A stretch of DNA of 64,000 nt from Bradyrhizobium sp. C9. GTDB lineage: Bacteria; Pseudomonadota; Alphaproteobacteria; Rhizobiales; Xanthobacteraceae. This document shows, piece after piece, positions 50,022-59,271 of the stretch. The notes beneath the pieces are model-generated. The model did no database searches, had not been told where the DNA came from, and saw only the letters and a program-made list of their open reading frames with translations. Made by a program: the position numbers and the translations under genes. The stretch spans positions 992,001 to 1,056,000 of the forward strand of contig NZ_NWTG01000001.1 in the NCBI RefSeq assembly GCF_002532045.1, given 5' to 3'. The stretch's first letter is position 1. Each line of letters begins with the position of its first letter.

Positions 50022-51142
50022 TGGGATTTTTCGATCATCTGCTGCGGGATATCCGCAGCGTCATCGACCGCGATGGCGGCCAGAACGCGATCCCGCCGCT
50101 CGATGGTGCGATGAGCCCCAATGATCGGCTCGACACCGCCGTGCCGATTGGCGAGCCGCTCCCGGGCGTCGACGATGTGATCGCCGCGGGCGACGGCGCG
50201 ATCTATGTCTCTGCCGGTCGCCAGGTGCTGAAACTCAGCGGCGGTGATTTCTCGACCCGTACGGTCGTCACCGAGTTCGAGGATGATGCCGGCGGGCTCG
50301 CGCTGCATCCGGACGGCCGCCTTTTGGTCTGTGTCGCGGGCAGGGGACTTGCCGCAATCGATCCTGCAAAGCCCGCGCCGCGCTGGCTGGAGGCCGCCGG
50401 CGGCGGCGCGCTCGCCGGGTTGTTATCGGTTACGGCGGCGCCCGATGGCCGCATTTATGCCGTCGAGGGCAGCGCCGGTCGCCGCCCGAGCGAGTGGCGG
50501 CACGATCTGATGGAAAAGCGCGCCGGCGGCCGCCTGATTAGCTGCGGCGCCGGCCTCGACGATCCGCAGGTGTTGCTGCGCGATCTGCCATATCCCTATG
50601 GCGTGATGGTCTCCGCCGACGGCAACAGCCTGTGGCTCACCGAGAGCTGGGCGCATCGCCTCAGCCGCTTCGCGCTCGCCGGCAACGCGCTTGGTCCGCG
50701 CGAGACCATCGCCGCCAACATGCCGGGCTATCCGGCGCGGCTGCATCCGGACGGCCATGGCGGGCTGCTGCTCGGCATGTTCGCGCGCCGCACCCATCTG
50801 ATCGAGTTCGTGCTCAAGGAAGACGATTTCCGCGAGGAGATGATGGCGACGATGCCGCCCGAGTACTGGGTCGCGCCGGCGCTGGTCGGCGGCAGCGATT
50901 GTCTGGAGCCGATGCAGATCGGCAGCGTCAAGGCGCTCGGTATCCAGAAGCCATGGGCGCCGCCGCGCTCCTATGGCCTGCTCGTGCATCTCGACGCCGA
51001 GGGCGAGGCCAGCGACAGCCTGCACAGCCGCGCCGGCGGCCGCTTCCACGGCATTACCGCCGCGTGTGCGACGCCCTCGGGCATCGTGATCGCGGCGCGC
51101 GGCGCCGGACGGCTGCTGCGCTATACGGGAGAGCTGCGATGA
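50021..51142 (+). CDS. Stand-alone strictosidine-synthase-like beta-propeller protein, 373 residues
   Basis: The ATG overlaps the stop of the fused permease gene by one base (TAATG), so translation is coupled. Propeller blades are seen at 'PGVDDVIAAGDGAIYVSAG', 'GGLALHPDGRLLVCVAG', 'SVTAAPDGRIYAVEGSAG', 'PYGVMVSADGNSLWLTESWAHRLSRFAL', 'GYPARLHPDGHGGLLLGMFARR' and the C-terminal 'FHGITAACATPSGIVIAARGAGRL'. It has no signal peptide, so it is cytoplasmic. It is homologous in fold, but diverged, to the propeller fused to the permease. The pair may work together on the imported compound. Confidence 0.85.
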   Translation: MGFFDHLLRDIRSVIDRDGGQNAIPPLDGAMSPNDRLDTAVPIGEPLPGVDDVIAAGDGAIYVSAGRQVLKLSGGDFSTRTVVTEFEDDAGGLALHPDGRLLVCVAGRGLAAIDPAKPAPRWLEAAGGGALAGLLSVTAAPDGRIYAVEGSAGRRPSEWRHDLMEKRAGGRLISCGAGLDDPQVLLRDLPYPYGVMVSADGNSLWLTESWAHRLSRFALAGNALGPRETIAANMPGYPARLHPDGHGGLLLGMFARRTHLIEFVLKEDDFREEMMATMPPEYWVAPALVGGSDCLEPMQIGSVKALGIQKPWAPPRSYGLLVHLDAEGEASDSLHSRAGGRFHGITAACATPSGIVIAARGAGRLLRYTGELR

Positions 51143-52677
51143 ATGACGGCGTGACGCAGGCGGCACCCGCCACTCAGTCGGCACCCCGCGAGCCGGTGCT
51201 GCGGATCAGCAACGGCTCCAAGATCTATGGCGGTGTCCACGCCATCGAGGGGGTCAATTTCGATCTCTATCCCGGCGAGGTGCATGCACTGGTCGGCGAG
51301 AACGGCGCCGGCAAGTCGACGCTGTGCAAGGCGATCGCGGGCGCGATCAATCTCACCTCCGGCGACTATCTGCTGGACGGCAAGCCTGCCAATTTCGAGC
51401 AGCCGCGCGACGCGCTCGATGCCGGCATCTGCATGGTCTATCAGGAGACCAGCCTGGTGCCGACCATGACCGCGGCGCAGAACATCGAGCTCGGCAACGA
51501 AAAGCTGCTGACGCGCTTCCGCACGCTGAACATCCAGGCCCAGCAGCTGTTGCAGTCGCTGAACTTCCATGTCGACCCGGCGACGCCGGTGGCGCTGCTC
51601 GGCACCGCCAAGAAGCAGATGGTGGAGATCGCGCGCGCGATCTACAACAAGGCGCGCATCATCATCTTCGACGAGCCGACCGCATCGCTGACGCCGGAGG
51701 AGATCGTCCACTTCTTCCATCTGGTACGCGACCTGCGCGCCCGCGGCGTCTCGATCATCTACATCTCCCATGCGCTGGAGGAATCGCTGCAGATCGCCGA
51801 CCGCATCACCGTGCTGCGCGACGGCAAGCTGGTGATCACGGCGCCCGCCAAGCAGCTCACCCGCGACGCGCTGGTGCAGCACATGGTCGGGCGCGAGGTC
51901 GCGCAGGCGGTCTACGGCGGCAAGGCGAAGACCCATCAGCGTCGTGAGAAGGTGCTGACGGTCGAGAACGTCACGATGGGCATGGCGGTCAAGAACATGT
52001 CGTTCTCGGTCTATGCCGGCGAGGTGGTCGGCATCGCCGGCCTGATCGGCTCCGGCCGCACCGAGATCGCCAAGATCGTCTACGGCGCGCTGAAGCGCAA
52101 TCTGGTCAATGGCGGCACCATCCGGTTGCGGGGAAAGCCGATCCGCTATCGCGTGCCGCGGCAGGCGATCAATGACGGCATCGCCTACATCACCGAGGAC
52201 CGCAAGGCCAACGGCTTTTTCGAGACCATGGTGGTCGACGACAACGTTTACATCGGCAGCCTCGCGACGCGGAAGGGCTGGAGCTTGCTACTGTCGCGCG
52301 CCAAGCGCAGCAAGCTCGCCAGTTACTGGGTCGACCGGCTCAAGATCAGCGCGTTGCAGCGCAAGGCCAGGATCATTGAGCTGTCCGGCGGCAACCAGCA
52401 GAAGGTGGTGCTGGCCAAGACGTTGGTGCAGGAGCCGTCGATCATCTTCTTCGACGAGCCGACGCGCGGCGTTGACGTCGGCACCATCCCGCACATCCAC
52501 GGCGAAATCCGCCGCCTCGCCGACGAGGGCAAGGCGGTGGTGGTGATTTCGTCCTATCTGCCGGAGATCCTCGCCGTCTCCGACCGCATCCTGGTCGCCC
52601 GCACCGGCCGCATCGTCGCCGAGTTCGACGCGGCGGACGCGACCCAGGACAAGATCCTGTACGCCGCGGTGCATTGA
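51139..52677 (+). CDS. Ribose-type ABC importer ATPase with two nucleotide-binding domains, 512 residues
   Basis: Domain 1 (about 20-255) has Walker A 'GENGAGKST', Walker B 'IIIFDEPTASLTPEE' and the H-loop 'YISHALEE', but the ABC signature is degenerate: 'LLGTAKKQMVEIA' instead of LSxGxxQ. Domain 2 (about 270-505) has the family's altered Walker A 'GLIGSGRTE', a normal signature 'LSGGNQQKVVLAK' and 'IIFFDEPTRGVDVG'. Two-domain ATPases of the RbsA/MglA family usually keep one good site, so function is not excluded. The start overlaps the previous stop by four bases (ATGA). Last gene of the operon. Confidence 0.92.
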   Translation: MNDGVTQAAPATQSAPREPVLRISNGSKIYGGVHAIEGVNFDLYPGEVHALVGENGAGKSTLCKAIAGAINLTSGDYLLDGKPANFEQPRDALDAGICMVYQETSLVPTMTAAQNIELGNEKLLTRFRTLNIQAQQLLQSLNFHVDPATPVALLGTAKKQMVEIARAIYNKARIIIFDEPTASLTPEEIVHFFHLVRDLRARGVSIIYISHALEESLQIADRITVLRDGKLVITAPAKQLTRDALVQHMVGREVAQAVYGGKAKTHQRREKVLTVENVTMGMAVKNMSFSVYAGEVVGIAGLIGSGRTEIAKIVYGALKRNLVNGGTIRLRGKPIRYRVPRQAINDGIAYITEDRKANGFFETMVVDDNVYIGSLATRKGWSLLLSRAKRSKLASYWVDRLKISALQRKARIIELSGGNQQKVVLAKTLVQEPSIIFFDEPTRGVDVGTIPHIHGEIRRLADEGKAVVVISSYLPEILAVSDRILVARTGRIVAEFDAADATQDKILYAAVH

Positions 52678-52784
52678 GGGCGCGGGTGCGACGTCTCTCC
52701 GCTGTCGTCATTGCGGGGAACGCTTGCGACGAAGCGCGTCGCAAGAATGTCGATGCAGGCTTGCGGCAGCGCCTCATATTCGAT

Positions 52785-52906
52785 GTCGTCCCGGCGCAGG
52801 CCGGGACCCATAACCACAATTTGTCATTGTTGCGCGTCGCCGGAACGACGAGTCCCGCCGGCAACATCTGCTGCGGCGTATGGGTCCCGGCCTGCGCCGG
52901 GACGAC
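52785..52906. repeat. Dispersed element with perfect 28-base inverted ends
   Basis: 52785-52812 and 52879-52906 are exact inverted copies (starting GTCGTCCCGGCGCAGGCC) around 66 bases. It lies in the 395-base gap after the importer operon; the region before it (from about 52706) has further 'CATTGCGGGGAACGC' repeat-like sequence. A related short hairpin is at 59065-59090. Confidence 0.85.
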
Positions 52907-52931
52907 GGTTGTGGGTGGGCGCCAACTACTC

Positions 52932-52961
52932 TTGACAATTATTTTAAGTATAAAATAATAT
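52932..52961 (+). promoter_or_regulatory. Promoter and palindromic operator of the hydroxylase operon
   Basis: TTGACA (52932-52937) and TAATAT (52956-52961) are 18 bases apart. Between and over the -10 lies ATTATTTTA-AGTA-TAAAATAAT (52938-52959), perfect nine-base arms. Twenty-one of these 22 bases recur before the aryl-CoA ligase gene and the same register is seen twice before marR. Confidence 0.78.
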
Positions 52962-53003
52962 GCGGTATCGGCTGGCGGGAAAACCGACCCCGGCCGAAGC
53001 CAG

Positions 53004-53050
53004 AGCATGGTTCGGAAAAGTGGCACCCGGTTTTCCGACGCGATCATGCT
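53004..53050. repeat. Dispersed palindrome of the AGCATG...CATGCT type
   Basis: An imperfect inverted repeat with the core TTCGGAAAA / TTTTCCGA and outer AGCATG / CATGCT. This form is a very common intergenic element in Bradyrhizobium-like genomes. Here it falls in the leader between promoter and first gene, 23 bases before the start codon, and would fold in the mRNA. Confidence 0.75.
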
Positions 53051-53072
53051 CAAACGGAAAGGCGAGAACGCC

Positions 53073-55388
53073 ATGCGCATCGTTTGCATTGGAGGCGGGC
53101 CGGCCGGGCTCTACTTCGGCATCCTGATGAAGATGCTCGATCCCGCGCACCGGATCTCCGTGGTCGAACGCAATCGGCCCTATGATACGTTCGGCTTCGG
53201 CGTGGTGTTCTCCGATGCGACCATGGACAACATGCGCAAATGGGACCCGGTCACCGCCGACACGATCGAGCAGGCCTTCAACCACTGGGATGACATCGAG
53301 GTCCTGATCAAGGGCCGCCGCATGCGCACCACCGGCCACGGCTTCGTCGGCATCGGCCGCAAGCGGCTGCTCAACATCCTGCAGGCGCGCGCCGAGGAGC
53401 TCGGCGTCGAATTGATCTTCGAGCGCGAGGTCAATTCCGATATCGAGTTCCCCGATGCCGACCTGATCGTGGCGTGCGACGGCGTCAACTCGAAGGTCCG
53501 CGCCAAATATGCCGAGACCTTCCAGCCCGACATGCTGATGCGGCCGAACCGCTATATCTGGCTCGGCACCAACCGGCCGTTCGATGCCTTCACCTTCGAC
53601 TTCCGCAAGACCGAGCACGGCTGGTTCCAGTCGCACATCTACAAGTTCGAGGAGGGCGCGGCGACCTTCATCGTCGAGACCACCGAGGAAGCATATCTCG
53701 CCCACGGCCTCGACAAGATGGAGCAGGGAGAATCCATCGCGTTCTGCGAGAAGGTGTTCGCGGAAATCCTCGAGGGGCATCATCTGGTCTCCAACGCGCG
53801 GCATCTGCGCGGCTCGGCCTGGCTGTCGTTTCCGCGGCTGATCTGCGGCAAGTGGACCGCGTTCAACGGCAACAGCCATGTCGTGTTGATGGGCGATGCC
53901 GCCCACACCGCGCATTTCGCGATCGGCTCGGGCACCAAGCTCGCGCTGGAAGATGCGATCGAGCTGACCAACCAGTTCAAGATCCACGGCGCGACCAAGG
54001 ACAGCATCCCCGCCGTGCTCAAGGCTTACGAGGAACTGCGCCGGGTCGATGTGGCGCGGATCCAGAATGCCGCGCGCAATGCGATGGAGTGGTTCGAGGT
54101 GGTCGGCTCGCGCTATGCCGATACGCTGGAGCCCGAGCAGTTCATGTACTCGCTGCTGACCCGCTCGCAGCGAATCAGCCACGAGAATTTGCGGCTGCGC
54201 GACAAGACCTGGCTCGAAGGCTATGAGCGCTGGTTCGCCGAGCGCAGCGGGGTGCCGGCGACCAACGACCGCGTCACCCCGCCGATGCTGACGCCGTTCC
54301 ACATCCGCGGCCTGTCGCTGCACAACCGGATCATCGTCTCGCCGATGGCGACGTACTCGGCGGAGGAGGGAGTGCCGAACGACTTCCACCTGGTGCATTT
54401 CGGCTCCCGCGCGCTCGGCGGCGCCGGCCTGTTGTTCACCGAGATGACCTGCGTCTCGCCGGAGGCGCGGATCACGCCCGGCTGCTGCGGCCTGTGGAAC
54501 GACGAACAGGCCGCGGCCTACAAGCGCATCGTCGAGTTCGTGCATCGCAATTCGCAGGCCAGGATCGGCATCCAGCTCGGCCATGCCGGCCGCAAGGGTT
54601 CGACCCGCGTCGCCTGGGAAGGCATGGACGAACCGCTGCCGGACCATAACTGGCCGTTGGTGTCGGCCTCGGCGGTGCCTTATCTGCCCGACGGCCAGGT
54701 CCCGGAGCCGATGAGCCGCGCCGAGATGGACGATGTGCGCGACCAGTTCGTTGCCGCCGCCCGGCGCGCCGCTAGCGCCGGCTTCGATATTCTGGAGCTG
54801 CATTGCGCCCATGGCTATCTGCTGTCGAGCTTCCTCTCGCCGCTGACCAACCGCCGCACCGACGAGTATGGCGGATCGATCGAGAACCGGGCGCGTTATC
54901 CGCTGGAAGTGTTCCGCGCCGTTCGCGCGGTGTGGCCGGAGGACAAGCCGATGTCGGTCCGCCTGTCCTGTCACGATTGGGCCGAGGGCGGCAACACACC
55001 CGAGGAGGCGCTGGCCTTCGCAAAACTGTTCAAGGCGGCCGGTGCCGACCTGATCGATTGCTCCTCGGGCCAGGTCTGGGCCGACGATCATCCGATCTAT
55101 GGCCGGCTTTACCAGACCCCGTTCGCCGACAAGATCCGCAACGAGGTCGGCATCGCCACTATCGCGGTCGGCGCGATCTCGGAGGCCGACCACGCCAATT
55201 CGATCATCGCCGCCGGACGCGCCGATCTCTGTGCCATCGCGCGGCCGCATCTTGCCGATCCCGCGTGGACGCTGCATGAGGCCGCGAAGATCGGCGTCAA
55301 GCAGATCGCCTGGCCGAAGCAGTATCTGTCGAGCAAGTCGCAATACGAGGCCAATCTCGAACGCGTAGCCGCGGGAGTGAAGGCATGA
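53073..55388 (+). CDS. Bifunctional aryl-CoA hydroxylase/reductase (salicylyl-CoA 5-hydroxylase or 2-aminobenzoyl-CoA monooxygenase/reductase type), 771 residues
   Basis: Residues 1 to about 395 are an FAD monooxygenase: '[20 protein letters not shown]' binds FAD, '[16 protein letters not shown]' is the DG motif, and '[25 protein letters not shown]' the GD motif. Residues about 401-765 are an old-yellow-enzyme-type FMN reductase: '[20 protein letters not shown]', '[12 protein letters not shown]', '[19 protein letters not shown]' (HxxHxY-type pair as CAHGY) and '[19 protein letters not shown]'. The fusion matches the CoA-ester hydroxylases that work on salicylyl-CoA or 2-aminobenzoyl-CoA. Followed by SDR, enoyl-CoA hydratase and RidA genes with overlaps or short gaps; an operon for aerobic CoA-dependent ring breakdown. 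Confidence 0.92.
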   Translation: MRIVCIGGGPAGLYFGILMKMLDPAHRISVVERNRPYDTFGFGVVFSDATMDNMRKWDPVTADTIEQAFNHWDDIEVLIKGRRMRTTGHGFVGIGRKRLLNILQARAEELGVELIFEREVNSDIEFPDADLIVACDGVNSKVRAKYAETFQPDMLMRPNRYIWLGTNRPFDAFTFDFRKTEHGWFQSHIYKFEEGAATFIVETTEEAYLAHGLDKMEQGESIAFCEKVFAEILEGHHLVSNARHLRGSAWLSFPRLICGKWTAFNGNSHVVLMGDAAHTAHFAIGSGTKLALEDAIELTNQFKIHGATKDSIPAVLKAYEELRRVDVARIQNAARNAMEWFEVVGSRYADTLEPEQFMYSLLTRSQRISHENLRLRDKTWLEGYERWFAERSGVPATNDRVTPPMLTPFHIRGLSLHNRIIVSPMATYSAEEGVPNDFHLVHFGSRALGGAGLLFTEMTCVSPEARITPGCCGLWNDEQAAAYKRIVEFVHRNSQARIGIQLGHAGRKGSTRVAWEGMDEPLPDHNWPLVSASAVPYLPDGQVPEPMSRAEMDDVRDQFVAAARRAASAGFDILELHCAHGYLLSSFLSPLTNRRTDEYGGSIENRARYPLEVFRAVRAVWPEDKPMSVRLSCHDWAEGGNTPEEALAFAKLFKAAGADLIDCSSGQVWADDHPIYGRLYQTPFADKIRNEVGIATIAVGAISEADHANSIIAAGRADLCAIARPHLADPAWTLHEAAKIGVKQIAWPKQYLSSKSQYEANLERVAAGVKA

Positions 55389-56164
55389 CAGGGTTCTGGC
55401 CCAACGCCCATGCGCTCGTCACTGGTGCAGGCTCCGGCATCGGCGCTGCGACGGCGATCGCACTCGCGGCTGCCGGCGTGCGCGTCAGCGTCGCCGGGCG
55501 CCGGATCGACGCGCTGAAGACGACGACGGCGTTGCTCGGCGAGCGCGCTGGCGCTGTTGTCGCGATCGATGTGACCGATGAAGCTGCGGTGGCCAAGGGT
55601 ATCGCGCAGATCGAGGCCGAGGCGGGCCCGATCGATATCCTCGTCAACAATGCGGGCAAAGCCGGCAGCGCGCCGTTCGACAAGACGAGCGTGGCGCTGT
55701 GGGCGGACATGCTGGCGAGCAATCTCTCCAGCGTGTTCCTGGTGACGAAGGCGGTGCTGCCTGGGATGGCGCAGCGTGCCCGGGGGCGCGTGATCAACGT
55801 GGCCTCGACCGCGGGTCTTACCGGCTACGCCTATGTCTCGGCCTATGTCGCGGCAAAGCACGGCGTCGTCGGCCTGACGCGCTCGCTGGCGCTGGAATAC
55901 GCGCGGCGCGGCGTCACCGTGAATGCGGTGTGTCCCGGCTACACCGACACGCCGCTGGTGGCGGATGCGGCTGCGAACATCGTCGCCAAAACCGGGCGCA
56001 GCGAGCAGGAGGCGCGAGCCACGCTCGCCAAGGTCAATCCGATGCAGCGGCTGGTCACGCCGGAGGAGGTCGCCGATACCATCCTCTGGCTCGCGTCCGA
56101 GGGTGCATCGTCAATCAACGGACAAGCCGTCGCGGTCGCCGGCGGCGAAGTCTTTACCGGGTAA
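55385..56164 (+). CDS. Short-chain dehydrogenase, probably hydroxyacyl-CoA type, 259 residues
   Basis: Classical SDR: '[18 protein letters not shown]' (TGxxxGIG), '[18 protein letters not shown]', '[15 protein letters not shown]' (NNAG), Ser in '[15 protein letters not shown]', YxxxK in '[20 protein letters not shown]', and '[14 protein letters not shown]'. Arg in 'VAGRRIDAL' after strand 2 suggests NADP(H). The start overlaps the hydroxylase stop by four bases. In the proposed pathway it would oxidise or reduce a ring hydroxy/oxo CoA ester. Confidence 0.9.
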   Translation: MTGFWPNAHALVTGAGSGIGAATAIALAAAGVRVSVAGRRIDALKTTTALLGERAGAVVAIDVTDEAAVAKGIAQIEAEAGPIDILVNNAGKAGSAPFDKTSVALWADMLASNLSSVFLVTKAVLPGMAQRARGRVINVASTAGLTGYAYVSAYVAAKHGVVGLTRSLALEYARRGVTVNAVCPGYTDTPLVADAAANIVAKTGRSEQEARATLAKVNPMQRLVTPEEVADTILWLASEGASSINGQAVAVAGGEVFTG

Positions 56165-56175
56165 AGGAACAACTC

Positions 56176-57015
56176 ATGTCCGACATGAAAGCAAAGCTCC
56201 GTCCGTTCAAGGATTATCCCGCAAAGCACTTCCGGTGGCAGACCGATGCCAGCGGCCGTGTCGCGACCATCACGCTGAACCGGCCGGACAAGAAGAACCC
56301 GCTGACCTTCGAGTCCTATGAGGAGCTGCGTGATCTCTTCACCAACCTCAAATACGCCTCCGATGTCCGCGCCATCGTGCTGACCGGCGCCGACGGCAAT
56401 TTCTGCTCCGGCGGCGACGTGTTCGAGATCATCGAGCCGTTGACGCGGATGGCGATGCCGGACCTGCTCGCCTTCACGCGGATGACCGGCGAGGTGGTGC
56501 GCGCGATGCGCAAATGCCCGCAGATCATCGTCGCTGCGATCGACGGCATCTGTGCCGGTGCAGGCGCGATGCTGGCGCTGGCATCCGACCTGCGGCTGGC
56601 GACGCCGCAGGCCAAGACCGCGTTCCTGTTTACCCGCGTCGGCCTTGCCGGCGCCGACATGGGCGCGTGCGGCTTGTTGCCGCGTGTGATCGGGCAGGGC
56701 CGTGCCGCCGATCTGCTCTACACCGGCCGCGCGATGAGCGCCGACGAAGGCTTTGCGTGGGGCTTCCACAACCGCCTGGTGCCGCCGGCGGAGCTCGCCG
56801 CCGCCGCGCAAGAGTTGGCGCGCTTGCTCGCGGACGGACCATGGTTCGCGCATGGCGTGACGAAGACGATGTTCAATCAGGAATGGGCGATGGGCGTCGA
56901 CGAGATGATCGAGTCCGAAGCGCAGGCGCAGGCGATCTGCATGGTGACGGGCGACTTCCGCCGCGCCTTCGATGCCTTCGCCGCCAAGCAGAAACCCGCC
57001 TTCGAGGGCAATTGA
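56176..57015 (+). CDS. Enoyl-CoA hydratase/isomerase family protein, 279 residues
   Basis: Crotonase fold: oxyanion-hole segments '[12 protein letters not shown]' and '[19 protein letters not shown]', then '[24 protein letters not shown]'. The position of the second catalytic glutamate holds Ala/Asp ('LAGADMG'), as in hydrolase or ring-opening members such as the gentisyl/benzoyl-CoA type, so plain hydration is not certain. AAAGGAAC before the ATG. It lies between the SDR and RidA genes. Confidence 0.88.
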   Translation: MSDMKAKLRPFKDYPAKHFRWQTDASGRVATITLNRPDKKNPLTFESYEELRDLFTNLKYASDVRAIVLTGADGNFCSGGDVFEIIEPLTRMAMPDLLAFTRMTGEVVRAMRKCPQIIVAAIDGICAGAGAMLALASDLRLATPQAKTAFLFTRVGLAGADMGACGLLPRVIGQGRAADLLYTGRAMSADEGFAWGFHNRLVPPAELAAAAQELARLLADGPWFAHGVTKTMFNQEWAMGVDEMIESEAQAQAICMVTGDFRRAFDAFAAKQKPAFEGN

Positions 57016-57016
57016 G

Positions 57017-57412
57017 ATGATCGAGATCCTGCAACCGGACGGATGGGCCAAGCCGATCGGCTACGCCAACGGCATGGCCGCGCGCGGCAAACAGATCTTC
57101 ATCGCCGGCCAGATCGGCTGGAACGGTCAATGCGTGTTCGAGAGCGACGATCTCGTGGCGCAAATTGGCCAGACGCTGCGCAATATCGTCGCGGTTGCCG
57201 CAGCCGGCGGGGCCGGGCCAGAGCACATCGTGTCGATGACCTGGTTCTTGCTCGACCGCAAGGAATATTCCGCGCGGCTGAAGGAGATCGGTGGGGTCTA
57301 TCGCGACGTGATCGGCCGCCGCTTTCCGGCAATGACCGCGATCCAGGTTGCCGGCCTGATCGAGGACCGCGCCAAGGTGGAAATCCAGGCCATCGCGGTG
57401 GTGCCGGATTAA
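57017..57412 (+). CDS. RidA (YjgF/YER057c/UK114) family protein, 131 residues
   Basis: The RidA fold is recognisable: '[13 protein letters not shown]', '[34 protein letters not shown]' and '[27 protein letters not shown]'. The arginine of active imine/enamine deaminases (PARS in the family) is Met106 here (PAMT), so it falls in a subgroup without the canonical deaminase residue. It starts one base after the enoyl-CoA hydratase stop. RidA-like genes next to a 2-aminobenzoyl-CoA-type hydroxylase make sense, since that enzyme's product is an enamine, but the missing Arg weakens this. Confidence 0.9.
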   Translation: MIEILQPDGWAKPIGYANGMAARGKQIFIAGQIGWNGQCVFESDDLVAQIGQTLRNIVAVAAAGGAGPEHIVSMTWFLLDRKEYSARLKEIGGVYRDVIGRRFPAMTAIQVAGLIEDRAKVEIQAIAVVPD

Positions 57413-57433
57413 CGACGATGCCGGAGTGTCAAA

Positions 57434-57560
57434 CCCGTCATCCCCGCGCAAAGGCTCCGCCTTTGTCGCTGGAGGAGCCGCGAAGCGGCGTCTCGAAGGA
57501 TGCGCGGCCCGGCTGGTGGCCGTCGACCCTTCGAGACGCGCGTTCCTCAGGGTGACGGGC
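57434..57560. repeat. Dispersed element, copy 1, flanking the second monooxygenase gene
   Basis: Bounded by CCCGTCATCC and GGGTGACGGGC, with inner inverted parts (AAAGGCTCCGCCTTT; TCTCGAAGGA / CCCTTCGAGACG). A related copy is at 59115-59253 on the other side of the gene. It fills most of the 304-base gap; the rest should contain the monooxygenase promoter. Confidence 0.75.
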
Positions 57561-57716
57561 ATGGATGGGAATATGCTGAAGCAATGTTAAGCCTAAGCCC
57601 AATCATCGCGGGCCGGCCCAAGTCCCGGGCAACAAACCCGCTTGCGGCCGGACAACGGGGCGTGCGACCCTAGCCGAAAGCGTAAAAGCGTCCTGTTGTG
57701 AGTGGAGTAAGGGACG

Positions 57717-58958
57717 ATGAAGGCGATTATCGTCGGAGGCGGAATCGGAGGCCTCACCACTGCGCTGATGCTGCGCTCGCGCGGTATCAGTTGCGAGCTG
57801 TACGAGCAATCGGAGACGATCCGTGAGCTCGGCGTCGGCATCAACACACTGCCGCATGCGATCCGCGAGCTGGCGGGGCTCGGTCTGCTCGACAGACTCG
57901 ACGAGGTCGCGATCCGCACCTTTGAGCTGTTCTATTTGACGCGGCATGGCCAACAGGTCTGGCACGAGAAGCGCGGGCTCGATGCCGGCCACGACGTGCC
58001 GCAATTCTCTGTTCATCGCGGCCGCCTGCAGGGCGTGATCCATCAGGCGGTGATCGACCGGCTCGGCGCGGATGCGATCCGCACCGGCTGCCGGCTCGGT
58101 TCCTTCACGCAGGACGAGGGCGGCGTGTCCGCCTACTTCTTCGATCGCAGCGGCAGCCATGTGCACACCGCGCGTGGCGACATCCTGATCGGCGCCGACG
58201 GCATCCATTCCAAGGTGCGGCAGACGCTGTTTCCGGATGAAGGCGGCCCGTGCTGGAACGGGCTGATGCTGTGGCGCGGCGCGACCGATTGGCCGGCCTT
58301 CCTGACGGGGCGCTCGATGATCATCGCCGGTGGGCTGAACGCCAAGGCCGTGATCTATCCGATCGCGCCCGGCTCGAGCCCGGCAAGCCGCCTCACCAAT
58401 TGGGCGGTGCTGGTGCGGATCGGCGATGGCTCCTCGCCGCCGCCGCGGCGCGAGGGCTGGTCCAATCTCGGCCGGCGCGACGAGATGATGCCCTATGTCA
58501 CTGGTTTCACCATCCCGCAGGTCGACTTCGCCGGCCTGATCAACGCGACGCCGGAATTCTGGGAGTATCCGTGCTGCGACCGCGATCCGCTGCCCTATTG
58601 GTCGAGCGGCCGCGTCACGCTGCTCGGCGATGCCGCGCATCCGATGTATCCGGTCGGCTCGAACGGCGCGTCGCAGGCCATTCTCGATGCGCGGTGCCTC
58701 GCCGACATGCTGGCGCGGGCCGAGCATCCGCGCCAGGCGCTGGCGGCCTATGAGCGGCAGCGGTTGCCGATGACCGCCGACATCGTCGCCTCCAACCGCC
58801 GCGGCGGGCCGGAGGGCGTGATCGACGCCGTCGAGCAGCTCGCGCCGCAGGGCTTTACCGACGTCGACACCATTCTCAACTACGAGGCACGCGAGGCGAT
58901 CGTGCGCGGCTATGCCGCGAAGGCCGGCTTCGCCGCGCGTGTGGTGGCGCGGCAGTAA
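57717..58958 (+). CDS. FAD-dependent aromatic monooxygenase (PhzS/salicylate-hydroxylase-like), 413 residues
   Basis: The FAD site is 'IIVGGGIGGLTTALMLRSRG' with 'LYEQSETIRELGVGIN', the DG motif 'ILIGADGIHSKVRQTL', and the GD motif 'VTLLGDAAHPMYPVGSNGASQAIL'. This last form is typical of the phenazine-type (PhzS-like) flavin monooxygenases. The C-terminus is a helical tail. It is isolated from its neighbours by dispersed repeats on both sides, so it may be a separate unit inside the aryl-CoA cluster. AAGGGACG precedes the ATG. Substrate unknown. Confidence 0.87.
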   Translation: MKAIIVGGGIGGLTTALMLRSRGISCELYEQSETIRELGVGINTLPHAIRELAGLGLLDRLDEVAIRTFELFYLTRHGQQVWHEKRGLDAGHDVPQFSVHRGRLQGVIHQAVIDRLGADAIRTGCRLGSFTQDEGGVSAYFFDRSGSHVHTARGDILIGADGIHSKVRQTLFPDEGGPCWNGLMLWRGATDWPAFLTGRSMIIAGGLNAKAVIYPIAPGSSPASRLTNWAVLVRIGDGSSPPPRREGWSNLGRRDEMMPYVTGFTIPQVDFAGLINATPEFWEYPCCDRDPLPYWSSGRVTLLGDAAHPMYPVGSNGASQAILDARCLADMLARAEHPRQALAAYERQRLPMTADIVASNRRGGPEGVIDAVEQLAPQGFTDVDTILNYEAREAIVRGYAAKAGFAARVVARQ

Positions 58959-59064
58959 AAGACACACCGGGAGACTTTGGCCCCTCACGGTTAGGGGATA
59001 ACGTCCCATCCGTCACCCCGAGAGACCGTGAATGTATCTCTCTCGATGACGCAACATACTCGAT

Positions 59065-59090
59065 GTCGTCCCGGCGAAAGCCGGGACGAC
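59065..59090. repeat. Short hairpin GTCGTCCCGGC-GAAA-GCCGGGACGAC
   Basis: Perfect 11-base-pair stem with a GAAA tetraloop. Shares GATGTCGTCCCGGC with the larger element at 52785. Part of the repeat-filled 313-base gap between the monooxygenase and cupin genes, which holds no gene. Confidence 0.75.
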
Positions 59091-59114
59091 GAGGGGAGAG
59101 ATTGCGCTGCGTCT

Positions 59115-59253
59115 CCGTCACCCCCGCGCAACGGCTTCGCCGTTGTCGCTGGAGGAGGTCGCAGCGCGGCCGTCTCGATGGGTCGACGGCCACCAGCCGG
59201 GCCGATTCATCCTTCGAGACGAGGCCAAGTGGCCGCTCCTCAGGATGACGGGA
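59115..59253. repeat. Dispersed element, copy 2
   Basis: Bounded by CCGTCACCC and GGATGACGG with inner CAACGGCTTCGCCGTTG and the TGTCGCTGGAGGAG segment shared with copy 1 at 57434. It overlaps the 3' side of the cupin gene region by none; it ends 19 bases before that gene's stop. Confidence 0.72.
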
Positions 59254-59271
59254 GCGAGGTCGCCGCCGAGC

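Noticed and set aside
52944..55343. 799-codon minus-strand open frame opposite the bifunctional hydroxylase
   Set aside because: The plus strand carries clear FAD and old-yellow-enzyme motifs. The minus translation is rich in Arg, His, Asp and Gly with no recognisable fold; long antisense frames are normal at this GC content.
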